NCBI GenBank assembly: GCA_029779535.1
Contig: JAKPAG010000104.1
Location: 25,025-89,024, forward strand
Direction of reading: 5' to 3'
Source of the DNA: Pseudomonadota bacterium
GTDB taxonomy: Bacteria; Pseudomonadota; Alphaproteobacteria; Sphingomonadales; Sphingomonadaceae
DNA: 64,000 nt
Shown: positions 23,038 through 32,532 of the stretch, one piece after another
How the letters are laid out: the number at the start of each line of letters is the position of its first letter
Numbering within the stretch: the first letter of the stretch is position 1
Translations under genes and position numbers: made by a program
The notes under the pieces: model-generated
Told to the model about the DNA's origin: nothing
Seen by the model: only the letters and a program-made list of their open reading frames with translations
Databases searched by the model: none

Positions 23038-23101
23038 TGAAGGACAATGACCGTTACCAAGCGGTTGCTGCCAGGACTTTCGGGGCAAAGGGGGATATCC
23101 C

Positions 23102-23797
23102 ATGCGCGTACTGCTGATCGAGGACGAGCCGACCACGGCCCGAGCAATCGAACTGATGCTGACCAGTGAAGGCTTCAACGTCTACTCGACCGACCTCGGC
23201 GAAGAAGGCTTGGATCTCGGCAAGCTGTATGATTACGACATCATCCTGCTCGACCTAAACCTGCCGGACATGCACGGCTACGACGTGCTCAAGAAGCTCC
23301 GCGTCGCCAAGGTGCAGACCCCGGTGCTGATCCTTTCGGGCATCAGCGAAATGGATTCCAAGGTGCGCTCGTTCGGCTTCGGGGCCGACGATTACGTCAC
23401 CAAGCCGTTCCACCGCGAGGAACTGGTCGCCCGCATCCATGCGGTTGTGCGCCGGTCAAAGGGCCATTCGCAGTCGGTCATCCGCACCGGCAAGCTGGCG
23501 GTCAATCTGGATGCCAAGACCGTCGAGGTCGATGGCGCCCGCGTGCATCTGACCGGCAAGGAATACGCGATGCTGGAACTGCTCTCGCTGCGCAAGGGCA
23601 CCACCCTGACCAAGGAAATGTTCCTCAACCACCTCTACGGCGGGATGGACGAACCCGAACTCAAGATCATCGACGTGTTCATCTGCAAGCTGCGCAAGAA
23701 GCTGGCCCATGCCTGCGGCGGTGAAAACTACATCGAAACTGTCTGGGGCCGCGGCTATGTGCTGCGCGATCCGGGCGAAGAGGCGCAGGCCGCCTGA
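23102..23797 (+). CDS. ctrA: Cell cycle response regulator CtrA
   Basis: 231 residues, an OmpR-type regulator. The receiver domain (1-120) has E7/D8, phospho-acceptor D51 in [15 protein letters not shown], and the conserved K in [13 protein letters not shown]. The winged-helix DNA-binding domain follows (about 125-225), with the recognition part [19 protein letters not shown] and the wing [16 protein letters not shown]. It is near-identical in pattern to Caulobacter CtrA. CtrA controls cell-cycle, motility and, in Rhodobacter, GTA gene expression. It is phosphorylated via CckA and ChpT. The short C-terminal extension ends in two alanines (QAA), which agrees with the ClpXP degron of Caulobacter CtrA. 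A strong hairpin follows the gene. Confidence 0.95.
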   Translation: MRVLLIEDEPTTARAIELMLTSEGFNVYSTDLGEEGLDLGKLYDYDIILLDLNLPDMHGYDVLKKLRVAKVQTPVLILSGISEMDSKVRSFGFGADDYVTKPFHREELVARIHAVVRRSKGHSQSVIRTGKLAVNLDAKTVEVDGARVHLTGKEYAMLELLSLRKGTTLTKEMFLNHLYGGMDEPELKIIDVFICKLRKKLAHACGGENYIETVWGRGYVLRDPGEEAQAA

Positions 23798-23821
23798 CCC
23801 CCATTTCCCGTTTGTTGCGAG

Positions 23822-23849
23822 AACGGCCCGCCCTCAAGGCGGGCCGTTT
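23822..23849 (+). terminator. Intrinsic terminator after ctrA
   Basis: An 11-bp perfect stem, AACGGCCCGCC at 23822-23832 and GGCGGGCCGTT at 23838-23848, closes a 5-nt loop and is followed by T and GCG. The U-tract is short, but the stem is very stable. It begins 25 bp after the ctrA stop and may also end transcription of the convergent gene. Confidence 0.7.
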
Positions 23850-23869
23850 GCGTTGGCGCGGCCGCCGGT

Positions 23870-24685
23870 TCAGTCGATCCGGTTGAAGTAGGTCGTTTCC
23901 AGCTTCGGCAGCGAAGTGCCGGCCCAGACGATGGTTTCCGTCATCGCCTTGCCATCCTTGGCCGCGGTGTAGACCCGCGTCGATACCGGGACGCCTGCCT
24001 TGCCCAGGGTCATCACGAGGGTGCCGGGGGCGGGCTGGCGCAGCGCGACCGTGTCGATGAAGCCCATGTTGCCGGTGATCGGCACGGGCACGCCGTCGAG
24101 CGCGGCGGTCGATTCGGCGCGGCTGGCAGTGCCATCCGACCCCACCATTTCCACCACGCTGGTCCATTTCCGGTCGGGCGAGACGCGGAACGAGATGGTA
24201 ACCCGCTGCGGCCGCTCCTCGGCCGGGATGCGCTGGACATCCAGCGCCCAGCGTCCGGCCAGCGGCGCAGGCCCGGCCGCGGCGGCATGGACCGCCGCGG
24301 CGGGCGCGGGTTCCAGGGCCGGATCGGCGACCATCATGGCAAGGCCGGCACTGGCCAGAGAGAGTGTAACAAGCATGGCAATCGTTCCTTTCGACCTGAT
24401 GCGCCCGGCAGGTGCGGGGCGCAGCGCTTCCTCGGTCGAGGAAACCGGCGCGGGAAGATCGATATTCCTGTCCCAGAATTTCTGGGCATCCAGCAGCCGC
24501 GCCAGTTCCCGGCTGCTGCCGATCCCGGTCTTGCGGCGCGCATCGCGCAGCCGTTCGTTGATCGAGCCCTCGGACCGGTTGAGGCTGGCGGCGATCGACT
24601 TGACCGTGTGTCCGGCAGCCAGCAGGCGCAGAACCTCCAGTTCCTTGTCATTCAGGGCTGCAAGCGCGCTGGTGGGATGATCCAT
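23870..24685 (-). CDS. Membrane-bound regulator with LuxR-type HTH and extracytoplasmic domain
   Basis: 271 residues from ATG 24685 (MDHPTSALAALNDKE); ATGs at 24694 and 24730 are alternatives and none has a good ribosome-binding site. Residues 10-65 are a GerE/LuxR HTH: LNDKELEVLRLLAAGHTVKS, then IAASLNRSEGSINERLRDA. Residues ~95-120 form one membrane span (GTIAMLVTLSLASAGLAMM). The remaining ~150 residues would lie in the periplasm, with strand-rich motifs AGRWALDVQRIPAEERP and SPDRKWTSVVEMVG. The layout parallels ToxR/CadC, but with a LuxR-type domain. An 11-bp palindrome CAAATAATTTG (24733-24743) lies upstream. The sensed signal is unknown. Confidence 0.75.
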   Translation of the reverse strand: MDHPTSALAALNDKELEVLRLLAAGHTVKSIAASLNRSEGSINERLRDARRKTGIGSSRELARLLDAQKFWDRNIDLPAPVSSTEEALRPAPAGRIRSKGTIAMLVTLSLASAGLAMMVADPALEPAPAAAVHAAAAGPAPLAGRWALDVQRIPAEERPQRVTISFRVSPDRKWTSVVEMVGSDGTASRAESTAALDGVPVPITGNMGFIDTVALRQPAPGTLVMTLGKAGVPVSTRVYTAAKDGKAMTETIVWAGTSLPKLETTYFNRID

Positions 24686-24825
24686 GGCCGACATGCGCCG
24701 TGCTGACCACAAGCGCCTGGCAGCGTCCATCACAAATAATTTGGATCTGGTCAGCTGCCGCCTGGCCGGCTCCCGGGGGCACCTGATCTTGACCCCCGCC
24801 GGGCCTACTGCCAAACGCCCCGACC

Positions 24826-25542
24826 ATGACCGCCCACAAATCCGGTGACCCGACCACGCTCAACCGCCTCTATGGCCGCTCGATGGGTAAGCCGCTGCGC
24901 AAGGGCCAGCAGGCGCTGGTCGATCACCTGCTGCCGCAGATCGCCGTGCCGGACGAAGGCGAAGTCACGGCCGAGCGGCTGTTCGGCCAGCCCTGCCCGC
25001 TGCATTTCGAGATCGGCTTTGGCGGGGGCGAGCATATGGCGGCGCGCGCCGACATGCTGCCCGATCATGGCTTCATCGGTGCGGAACCGTTCCTCAACGG
25101 CGTGGCCCAGGCGCTGACCCATGTCAGCGGCGATAATGGCGCGCACCCGCCGCTGGGCAACGTGCGGATCCACCACGGCGATGCGCTGGAAGTGCTGCGG
25201 CGCATCCCGGACGGGTCGCTCAGCTTCCTTTACCTGCTGCACCCCGATCCCTGGCCCAAGGCTCGCCACGCCAAGCGGCGGATGATGAACGACGGCCCGG
25301 TCAACCTGTTCGCGGCCAAGCTGCGTCCCGGCGGCGAATTCCGCTTCGGCACCGATCACGCGGTCTATGTCCGCCACGCGCTGATGGTGATGCGCCGCCA
25401 CACCGACCAGTTCGAATGGTTGATCGACAAGCCCGGCGATTTCCAGAAGCGCCCCGGCGGCTGGCCGGAAACCCGCTATGAGCACAAGGCCCGCACCGTC
25501 TATGGGCACGAGGTCTGGTACTTCCGCTATCGCCGCAAATAG
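24826..25542 (+). CDS. trmB: tRNA (guanine-N7-)-methyltransferase
   Basis: 238 residues. TrmB methylates guanine-46 in the variable loop of tRNAs using S-adenosylmethionine. Motifs: RSMGKPLRKGQQALVDHLLP at the N-terminus, the SAM-binding HFEIGFGGGEHMA, IGAEPFLNGVAQAL, and the family signature LLHPDPWPKARHAKRR; LRPGGEFRFGTDH follows. The C-terminal TRYEHKARTVYGHEVWYFRY is also typical. Length is normal. It is divergent from the LuxR-type regulator with a 140-bp gap and stands alone before the TauE gene (114 bp away). Confidence 0.95.
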   Translation: MTAHKSGDPTTLNRLYGRSMGKPLRKGQQALVDHLLPQIAVPDEGEVTAERLFGQPCPLHFEIGFGGGEHMAARADMLPDHGFIGAEPFLNGVAQALTHVSGDNGAHPPLGNVRIHHGDALEVLRRIPDGSLSFLYLLHPDPWPKARHAKRRMMNDGPVNLFAAKLRPGGEFRFGTDHAVYVRHALMVMRRHTDQFEWLIDKPGDFQKRPGGWPETRYEHKARTVYGHEVWYFRYRRK

Positions 25543-25656
25543 CGCTTTGGCGCGCGGATAGGACGGCTCGGCGCTAACGAACTTTTTCTTTGTGGCGCAG
25601 TCCCCATATAAACTCCACCAGTTCGGTTGACAAAACCACCTGGGGAGTCGCCTGCC

Positions 25657-26421
25657 ATGGACCTGACGCTGCTGAGCATCGAAGCGTTGCTTCCCTTCAT
25701 CCTGGTGGGGTTTGCCGCGCAGCTGGTCGATGGCGCGCTGGGCATGGCCTTTGGCGTGATTTCCAACACCCTGCTGGTTGCGGTGATGGGGGTGCCGCCC
25801 GCGCTCGCCTCGCAGCGGGTCCATGTGGTCGAATGCTTTACCACCGCCACCTCCGGGATCAGCCACCTGCTGCACGGCAACATCGACAAGCAGCTGTTCC
25901 TGCGGCTGCTGCTGCCGGGGGTAATCGGCGGGGTGCTGGGCGCCTATCTTTTGACCAGCCTTGACGCCAGCGTGGTCAAGCCGTTCGTGCTGCTCTACCT
26001 GACCGCCATCGGCCTCTATATCCTGGCGCGCGGGCTGTTCTATCCGCCCAAGCTGAAGGAAGCGCGGCTGATTGCGCCGCTCGGGCTGGTCGGCGGGTTC
26101 CTCGATGCGGCGGGCGGCGGCGGCTGGGGGGCGGTGGTAACGAGCAACCTGCTGATCCAGGGTGCCGATCCGCGCAAGGTTGTCGGCACGGTCAATGCGG
26201 TCGAATTCTTCCTGACGCTGACCGTTTCAGCCACCTTCATCTGGCACCTGGGCTTTGCCGACCTTGCCGGGGCCACGCTGGGCCTGTTGATCGGCGGGCT
26301 GCTGGCCGCGCCGATCGGGGCCTGGGCGGCCAAGCATTTTCCGCCCAAGCAGATGCTGATCCTGGTCGGGATCGTGCTGATCCTGACCAGCGGCTTCGGA
26401 GTGTGGAAAGCCTGGGGCTGA
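25657..26421 (+). CDS. TauE/SafE family sulfite or anion exporter
   Basis: 254 residues from ATG 25657, with GGGGAG 10 nt upstream; the frame also opens at 25627. Seven to eight membrane segments are predicted. Conserved family features are FAAQLVDGALGMAFGVIS near the N-terminus and the inverted second half AAGGGGWGAVVTSNLLIQGA, followed by GTVNAVEFFLTLTVS. TauE/SafE proteins export sulfite, sulfoacetate or related organic anions; specificity cannot be read. A TATAAA at 25607-25612 may be its -10, though no good -35 goes with it. The convergent CitE-like gene ends 3 bp beyond. Confidence 0.88.
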   Translation: MDLTLLSIEALLPFILVGFAAQLVDGALGMAFGVISNTLLVAVMGVPPALASQRVHVVECFTTATSGISHLLHGNIDKQLFLRLLLPGVIGGVLGAYLLTSLDASVVKPFVLLYLTAIGLYILARGLFYPPKLKEARLIAPLGLVGGFLDAAGGGGWGAVVTSNLLIQGADPRKVVGTVNAVEFFLTLTVSATFIWHLGFADLAGATLGLLIGGLLAAPIGAWAAKHFPPKQMLILVGIVLILTSGFGVWKAWG

Positions 26422-26424
26422 GCT

Positions 26425-27294
26425 TTAGGCCGCGATCTGCTCGGCAATCGCCAGCAGGCGGCGGGCCTGGTCAAGGTGGAGCAGCTCCACCATCTTGCCG
26501 TCCAGCTTGATCACGCCCTTGCCGGCATGTTCAGGCGCGGCAAAGGCGGCAACCACCCGCGCGGCCCAGTCCAGTTCCGCCGCGCTGGGTGAAAACACCG
26601 TGTTGCACGGTTCGATCTGGTCGGGATGGATCAGCGTTTTGCCATCGAAGCCGAACAGCAGGCCCTGCTCCGCCTCAGCCGTGAAGGCGGCCAGATCGCG
26701 AAATTCGTTGCACACCCCGTCCAGCACCACCAGCCCCTGCGCCCGCGCGGCAGCCACGGCCATGGTCAGCACCGGCTGGAACGGCACCCGTCCGGGCAGC
26801 AACTGGGCGCGCATTTCCTTGGCCAGGTCATTGGTGCCCAGCACGAAGCCTGCGAGCCGGCTGTCGGCGGCGCAGGCTGCCACATCGTGCAGGCGCGGCA
26901 GCACGGCGCAGGTCTCGATCATCACCCACAGCCGGGTCTGCGCCGGCGCATCGGCCAGTGCGGCATCGTAGGCGCGGATATCGGCCACGCCGTCGATCTT
27001 GGGCACCAGCACCGCATCCGGCCCGGCCGCGGCAATCGCGGCCAGGTCTTCGGTGCCCCAGGGGGTGTTCAGGCCATTGGCCCGCACTACCACCTCGCGC
27101 CGGCCGAACCCGCCTTCGCCCACCGCCGCCACTGCCATCGCGCGGGCCTCGACCTTGCCATCGGGCGCGACCGAATCCTCAAGATCGAGGATGACGGTAT
27201 CGACCGGCAGGGTCCGCACCTTGGCCAGGGCCTTGGCGTTCGACGTCGGCAGGTAGAGCGCGCTGCGGCGCGGCCGGGCAGGGGCAGCGGTCAT
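26425..27294 (-). CDS. HpcH/HpaI (CitE-like) CoA ester lyase
   Basis: 289 residues, TIM-barrel family of citrate lyase beta and malyl-CoA lyases. Visible motifs: RSALYLPTSNAKALAKV, DTVILDLEDSVAPDGK (metal-binding acidic residues), REVVVRANGLNTPWGTEDL (Arg), VLVPKIDGVADI, RLWVMIETCAVL (Glu) and FVLGTNDLAKEM, then GKTLIHPDQIEPCN near the end. The enzyme probably cleaves a (S)-malyl-CoA, citramalyl-CoA or similar substrate to acetyl-CoA or pyruvate plus a carbonyl compound. It is 5 bp downstream of maeB on the same strand, so the two may share a C4-metabolism role. Exact substrate undecided. Confidence 0.87.
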   Translation of the reverse strand: MTAAPARPRRSALYLPTSNAKALAKVRTLPVDTVILDLEDSVAPDGKVEARAMAVAAVGEGGFGRREVVVRANGLNTPWGTEDLAAIAAAGPDAVLVPKIDGVADIRAYDAALADAPAQTRLWVMIETCAVLPRLHDVAACAADSRLAGFVLGTNDLAKEMRAQLLPGRVPFQPVLTMAVAAARAQGLVVLDGVCNEFRDLAAFTAEAEQGLLFGFDGKTLIHPDQIEPCNTVFSPSAAELDWAARVVAAFAAPEHAGKGVIKLDGKMVELLHLDQARRLLAIAEQIAA

Positions 27295-27299
27295 CGCGC

Positions 27300-29579
27300 T
27301 TACCCCGCGATGCCGGCGGCGGCCAGAACGGCGAGGGTCAGCACGTCGGGCGCGATCGCGGTCATCGGGATGATCTGGACGGGCTTTTCCATGCCGATCA
27401 GCATCGGCCCGATCGTGGCGTTGCCCGCCAGCTCGCGCAGCAGTTTGGCCGAGATGTTGGCCGATTGCAGCCCCGGCATGACCAGCACGTTGGCCGGAGC
27501 CGACAGGCGGCTGAACGGGTAGTTTTTCATCACCGTCGGGTTGAGCGCGGCGTCGGGGGCCATCTCGCCCTCGTATTCGAAGCCGGGGTTTTCAGCATCG
27601 AGGATCGCCACCGCTTCACGGATCCCTTCCAGCCAGCGGCCAGGCGGGTTGCCGAAGGTCGAATAGGACAGGAAGGCAACGCGCGGTTCATGCCCCAGAC
27701 GGCGCGCCACTGCGGCGGTTTCCTTGGCGATCACCGCCAGGTCGGCGCTGCTCGGCCGTTCGTTGACCGTGGTGTCAGCCAGGAACACCGTATAGTTCTT
27801 GCCGATCATCAGGTGGATGCCGAAAGGCAGGCGGCCTTCCTGCGGGTCCAGCACCTGGCGCACTTCGCGCATGGTCTGCCCGAAGGTCCGGGTGATCCCG
27901 GTGACCATCGCATCGCCCACACCCAGCTTGAGCAGGGCCGAGGCGAACACGTTGCGATCCTGGTTGACCATGCGGCGCACGTCGCGTTCCAGGAAGCCGC
28001 GGCGCTGCAGGCGGGTATAGAGCATGTCGACCATTGCGGGCACGTGCTCGCTCACCGCCGAATTCTCGATCTGGTAGCTGTCGGGATTGCCGACACCCAG
28101 CTCGACCAGCTTCTCGCGCACGGCGTCGGTCCGGCCGACCAATACCGGCTCGCCATAGCCATAGTCGCGGTACTGGATCGCCGCGCGCAGCACGATCTCG
28201 TTCTCGGCCTCGGCAAAGATCACCCGCTTGGGGTTGGCCTTGACCGTTTCATAGACCTGCGTCAGCACCGAAGTCGTCGGGTTGAGCCGCGCCTTCAGGC
28301 TGGTGCGGTAGGCGTCGAAATCGGCAATCGGCTTCTGCGCCACGCCGGTATCCATCGCTGCCTTGGCCACGGCCGAGGAGACAACTTCCATCAGGCGCGG
28401 ATCGAACGGGGCGGGAATGATGTATTCCGGCCCGAACTGGTGGTTCTTGCCATAGGCGGCGGCCACTTCGTCGGGCACCTGCTCGCGCGCCAGTTCGGCA
28501 ATGGCATAGGCCGCGGCGATCTTCATCTCCTCGTTGATCGCGGTTGCCCGAACGTCCAGCGCCCCGCGGAAGATGAAGGGGAAGCCCAGCACGTTGTTGA
28601 CCTGGTTGGGATAGTCCGACCGGCCGGTGGCGACGATCGCGTCAGGGCGCACCGCCTTGACATCTGGCGGGGTGATTTCCGGGTCAGGGTTGGCCATGGC
28701 GAAGATGATCGGCTGCGCGGCCATGTCCTTGACCATGTCCTGCGTCACCGCGCCGGCGGCCGACAGGCCCAGAAAGATGTCCGCGCCGACCAGCGCTTCC
28801 TTCAGCGTGCGCTTGTCGGTGTGGATCGCGTGCGCGCTCTTGAACTGGTCCACGCCTTCGCGCCCGACATAGATCACGCCCTTGGTATCGCAGACGGTGA
28901 CGTTTTCGTGGCGCACGCCCATCGACTTGATCAGCGCGGTGCAGGCCAGCGCCGATGCGCCAGCGCCGTTGACCACCATCTTCACGTCCTTGAAATCACG
29001 CCCGGTCAGGAAGCAGGCGTTGACCAGGCCAGCGGCGGCGATGATCGCGGTGCCGTGCTGGTCATCGTGCATCACCGGAATCTTCATGCGTTCGCGCAGG
29101 GCCTGCTCGATCACGAAGCATTCCGGGGCCTTGATGTCTTCCAGGTTGATCCCGCCAAAGCTGGGTTCCATCAGCGCCACGGCTTCGATGAACTTTTCGG
29201 GATCCTCGGTCGCCAGTTCGATGTCGATCGAGTCGACGTCGGCAAAGCGCTTGAACAGCACGGCCTTGCCTTCCATCACCGGCTTCGATGCCAGCGCGCC
29301 AAGGTTGCCCATGCCCAGGATCGCGGTGCCGTTCGAAATCACCGCCACCAGGTTGCCGCGCGCGGTATAGTCATAGGCTGCGGCCGGATCGTCGGCGATG
29401 GCCTGCACCGGCACGGCCACGCCCGGCGAATAGGCCAGGCTCAGGTCGCGCTGGGTAGCCATCGGCTTCGACGCGATGATCTCGATTTTGCCGGGGCGGA
29501 TGGTGCTGTGATAGAACAGCGCCTCGCGCTCGGTGAAGCGGACGTTGCTTTCGTTCTGCTGGGAAAGTTCTTCTGACAC
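27300..29579 (-). CDS. maeB: NADP-dependent malic enzyme with C-terminal phosphotransacetylase-like domain
   Basis: 759 residues from a GTG at 29579 (SEELSQQNESNVRF) with CGGAGAT 7 nt upstream; an in-frame ATG further out is unlikely. Residues ~20-430 are the malic enzyme: SLAYSPGVAVP, AVISNGTAILGMGNLG, PVMEGKAVLFKRF, INLEDIKAPECF, the Asp pair in MHDDQHGTAIIAAAG and the Rossmann VVNGAGASALACTALI. Residues ~440-759 are the PTA-like domain (VIFAEAENEIVLRAA, VLVMPGLQSANI), regulatory in homologues, where acetyl-CoA inhibits. The reaction is malate + NADP to pyruvate, CO2 and NADPH. It is divergent from mutS. Confidence 0.95.
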   Translation of the reverse strand: MSEELSQQNESNVRFTEREALFYHSTIRPGKIEIIASKPMATQRDLSLAYSPGVAVPVQAIADDPAAAYDYTARGNLVAVISNGTAILGMGNLGALASKPVMEGKAVLFKRFADVDSIDIELATEDPEKFIEAVALMEPSFGGINLEDIKAPECFVIEQALRERMKIPVMHDDQHGTAIIAAAGLVNACFLTGRDFKDVKMVVNGAGASALACTALIKSMGVRHENVTVCDTKGVIYVGREGVDQFKSAHAIHTDKRTLKEALVGADIFLGLSAAGAVTQDMVKDMAAQPIIFAMANPDPEITPPDVKAVRPDAIVATGRSDYPNQVNNVLGFPFIFRGALDVRATAINEEMKIAAAYAIAELAREQVPDEVAAAYGKNHQFGPEYIIPAPFDPRLMEVVSSAVAKAAMDTGVAQKPIADFDAYRTSLKARLNPTTSVLTQVYETVKANPKRVIFAEAENEIVLRAAIQYRDYGYGEPVLVGRTDAVREKLVELGVGNPDSYQIENSAVSEHVPAMVDMLYTRLQRRGFLERDVRRMVNQDRNVFASALLKLGVGDAMVTGITRTFGQTMREVRQVLDPQEGRLPFGIHLMIGKNYTVFLADTTVNERPSSADLAVIAKETAAVARRLGHEPRVAFLSYSTFGNPPGRWLEGIREAVAILDAENPGFEYEGEMAPDAALNPTVMKNYPFSRLSAPANVLVMPGLQSANISAKLLRELAGNATIGPMLIGMEKPVQIIPMTAIAPDVLTLAVLAAAGIAG

Positions 29580-29690
29580 GTGCGATCTCCGGTTTCGGCC
29601 TTGCCCTAACGGATGCTGGGGCCACGCGATAGGGGAAAGCGTGGGGCGCAAGCGTTCCGAATCGTCGATACAGCCGCTAGGCCGGACGGC

Positions 29691-32291
29691 ATGTCAGGCA
29701 GCAGCGCAAGTCCGATGATGGTCCAGTACCTCGCGCTCAAGGAGCAGGCGGGGGATTGCCTGCTGTTCTACCGCATGGGCGACTTCTTCGAACTGTTCTT
29801 TGACGATGCCCGGCTGGCCGCGCAGGTGCTGGACATCGCGCTGACCAGCCGGGGCGAGCACATGGGCCTGCCGATCCCGATGTGCGGCGTGCCGGTCCAT
29901 TCGGCCGAAGGCTATCTTGCCCGCCTGATCAAGGCCGGTTGCCGCGTTGCCATCGCCGAACAGGTCGAAACGCCCGAGGAAGCCAGGCGGCGCGGCGGTT
30001 CCAAGGCGCTGGTCGCGCGCGACATCGTCCGTTTCGTCACCGCCGGTACCCTGACCGAGGAAGCCCTGCTTGAACCGCGCCGCGCCAATGTGCTGGCAGC
30101 CGTGTGCGAAGTGCGCGGGCAATGCGGGATTGCCGCCTGTGACATTTCGACCGGGCGGATGGAGCTGGAGGAATGCGCGCTCGACCGCCTGGGCGCCGCG
30201 CTGGCGCGGCTGGGTGCGAGCGAGCTGGTCGCGCCCGAGGGGTGGGATCTGGCCCCGCCCGCCGCCATGCCCCGCCCGGCGCGCGAGTTTGGCTCGGACC
30301 AGGGGGAAGCGCGGCTCAAGGCGGTGCACGGCGTTGCCACGTTGGACGGGTTCGGCATGTTCAGCCGGGCGATGTTGGCCGCGGCGGGTGGGCTGATCGC
30401 CTATCTTGATCATGTCGGACGCGGCAAGCTGCCGCTGCTGCTGCCCCCGGTGGCGCGCAGCGGCGACGCGCACCTCGCCATGGATGAGGCGACTCGCGCC
30501 AGCCTCGAAATCCTCGTCACCAGCCAGGGCAGCCGCAAGGGCAGCCTGGTCGATGCGGTCGATCGCTGTGTCACCGGTGCGGGCGCGCGGCTGCTGGCCG
30601 AAGACCTGTCCGCGCCGCTGACCGATCTGACACTGATCGAGGCGCGGCTGGAACTGGTGCAGTGGCTGCACGACGATCCGCTGCTGCGCGCGGACCTGCG
30701 CACCGTGCTGCGCGCGCTGCCCGACCTGGGCCGGGCGCTGGGCCGGGTGGTGGCTGGGCGCGGCAGCCCGCGCGACCTGGGACAGCTGCGGGATGGACTG
30801 ACTGAAGCACGGCGGATCCACGACTTCCTGCTGCCGCGCACCGACCTGCCCGAACTGCTGCGTGCGCTGCTGCCCAGCCTGGCAGGGCATGGCGCGCTGT
30901 GCGATCATTTTGCCCGCGCATTGGTGCCCAGTCCGCCGACCGAGCGCGGGCAGGGCGGCTACATTGCCGAAGGCTATGACGCCGCGCTGGACGAGCTGCG
31001 CCGCATTTCGGGCGATGCCCGCCGCGCCATTGCCGCGCTGGAAACCAAATACCGCGACCAGACCGGGATCGCCGCGCTGAAGATCCGCCACAACGGCGTG
31101 CTGGGCTATTTCATCGAGGTGCCGGCCGGCCGCGCCGATGCGCTGATGGCGCCTGATAGCGGCTTCACCCACCGTCAGACCATGGCCGGGGCCGTGCGGT
31201 TCAATGCCGTTGCCCTGCATGAAGAGGCAAGCCGCATTGCCCAGGCCGGGGGTCATGCCCTGGCGGCCGAGGAAGCCCATTTCGAGCAGCTCGTGGCCGA
31301 GGCGATTGCCGCCCGTCATGCCATCGCCGCCACGGCTCAGGCTCTTGCCCGGATCGACGTGGCTGCCGGGCAAGCCGAACGCGCGGCTGAAGGCGGCTGG
31401 ACCCGCCCTGCGATCAGCACAGGGCTGGCCCTGGAGATCGAACAGGGCCGCCACCCGGTGGTCGAAGCGGCGCTGGCGGCAAAGGGGGAACGGTTCGTCG
31501 CCAATGATTGCCGCCTCGCCAGCCACGACCGGCTGTGGCTGATCGGCGGGCCGAACATGGGCGGTAAAAGCACGTTCCTGCGCCAGAACGCGCTGATCGT
31601 GCTGCTGGCGCAGGCGGGCGGCTTCGTGCCTGCCGCGCGCGCGCGGATCGGGCTGGTCGATCGGCTGTTCAGCCGGGTCGGGGCCAGCGACAACCTGGCG
31701 CGCGGGCGCTCGACCTTCATGGTCGAAATGGTCGAGACTGCGGCGATCCTGGCCCAGGCGAGCGAACGCAGCTTCGTGATCCTGGATGAGGTCGGGCGCG
31801 GCACGTCCACCTACGACGGCCTCGCGCTGGCCTGGGCGGTGGTCGAGGCGGTGCACGGCGTCAACCGCAGCCGTTGCCTGTTCGCGACCCATTATCACGA
31901 ACTCGCGCGGCTTGCCGACAGCTGCGAGGCGCTGTCGCTCCATCACGTCCGTGCGCGCGAGTGGAAGGGCGAACTGGTGCTGCTGCACGAAGTGGCTCAA
32001 GGGCCGGCTGACCGCTCCTATGGCCTGGCCGTGGCGAAGCTTGCTGGGGTGCCCGCCCCGGTCGTGGCGCGGGCCAAGGCCGTGCTCGACAAGCTGGAAA
32101 AGGGCCGCGCCGAAACCGGTGGCCTGGCGGCTGGGCTGGGTGATCTGCCGTTGTTCGCTGCCACCGCCGCCGCCGCCAGCGAGCCCGAAGTCGATGCGCT
32201 GCGCGCGCGCCTGGCCGAAGTGGATGTCGATGCGCTCAGCCCGCGCGATGCGCTTGAACTGGTCTATGCGCTCAAGCACCTGGCCGAATAG
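29691..32291 (+). CDS. mutS: DNA mismatch repair protein MutS
   Basis: 866 residues from ATG 29691 (MSGSSASPMMVQYLALK). The mismatch-binding motif GDFFELFFDDA contains the Phe and Glu that probe the mismatch; domain I ends near VRFVTAGTLTEE. Then come the connector, lever and clamp, and the ATPase with Walker A GPNMGGKST (620-628), the FSRVGASDNLARGRSTFMVE signature, and Walker B FVILDEVGRGTSTYDG. The C-terminal DALSPRDALELVYALKHL is the usual tail. It recognises mismatches and recruits MutL. Length is standard (853 in E. coli). The two following small genes may be cotranscribed. Confidence 0.96.
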   Translation: MSGSSASPMMVQYLALKEQAGDCLLFYRMGDFFELFFDDARLAAQVLDIALTSRGEHMGLPIPMCGVPVHSAEGYLARLIKAGCRVAIAEQVETPEEARRRGGSKALVARDIVRFVTAGTLTEEALLEPRRANVLAAVCEVRGQCGIAACDISTGRMELEECALDRLGAALARLGASELVAPEGWDLAPPAAMPRPAREFGSDQGEARLKAVHGVATLDGFGMFSRAMLAAAGGLIAYLDHVGRGKLPLLLPPVARSGDAHLAMDEATRASLEILVTSQGSRKGSLVDAVDRCVTGAGARLLAEDLSAPLTDLTLIEARLELVQWLHDDPLLRADLRTVLRALPDLGRALGRVVAGRGSPRDLGQLRDGLTEARRIHDFLLPRTDLPELLRALLPSLAGHGALCDHFARALVPSPPTERGQGGYIAEGYDAALDELRRISGDARRAIAALETKYRDQTGIAALKIRHNGVLGYFIEVPAGRADALMAPDSGFTHRQTMAGAVRFNAVALHEEASRIAQAGGHALAAEEAHFEQLVAEAIAARHAIAATAQALARIDVAAGQAERAAEGGWTRPAISTGLALEIEQGRHPVVEAALAAKGERFVANDCRLASHDRLWLIGGPNMGGKSTFLRQNALIVLLAQAGGFVPAARARIGLVDRLFSRVGASDNLARGRSTFMVEMVETAAILAQASERSFVILDEVGRGTSTYDGLALAWAVVEAVHGVNRSRCLFATHYHELARLADSCEALSLHHVRAREWKGELVLLHEVAQGPADRSYGLAVAKLAGVPAPVVARAKAVLDKLEKGRAETGGLAAGLGDLPLFAATAAAASEPEVDALRARLAEVDVDALSPRDALELVYALKHLAE

Positions 32292-32324
32292 GCTTCCTTA
32301 AGCATTCCCGGCTATACGGGAACC

Positions 32325-32519
32325 ATGTTCGGTTTCGGGCCCAAACTTGGCCAGGTCTTCGCCAACCGCTGGAAAGCGGTGACCTGGTCAATCGGCATCC
32401 TCGCCACGGCCTATTGCACGGTGCCGATGGCCGACCAGGCACGCGAGCACGAGCAGCAGAAGGCAGCCGTCGCCAAGGCTGCGCACAAATCGCCCTGGGC
32501 GAAGGACTCCAAGGACTGA
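32325..32519 (+). CDS. Small hypothetical membrane protein
   Basis: 64 residues: MFGFGPKLGQVFANRWKAV, then a single predicted membrane helix at about 19-34 (TWSIGILATAYCTVP) and a charged helical tail (QAREHEQQKAAVAKAAHK). It lies 33 bp after mutS; a 6-bp hairpin TTCCCG/CGGGAA (32305-32322) sits just before the start. Tail segments NPWAKD-like (SPWAKDSKD) recur in small sphingomonad proteins of this type. I know of no function. It is followed after 13 bp by another small membrane protein, which starts in a similar way. Confidence 0.65.
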   Translation: MFGFGPKLGQVFANRWKAVTWSIGILATAYCTVPMADQAREHEQQKAAVAKAAHKSPWAKDSKD

Positions 32520-32532
32520 TTGGGCCCCACTT

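Noticed and set aside
25607..25612. TATAAA as a -10 for the TauE gene
   Set aside because: No -35 of acceptable quality 16-18 bp upstream, so no promoter is claimed.
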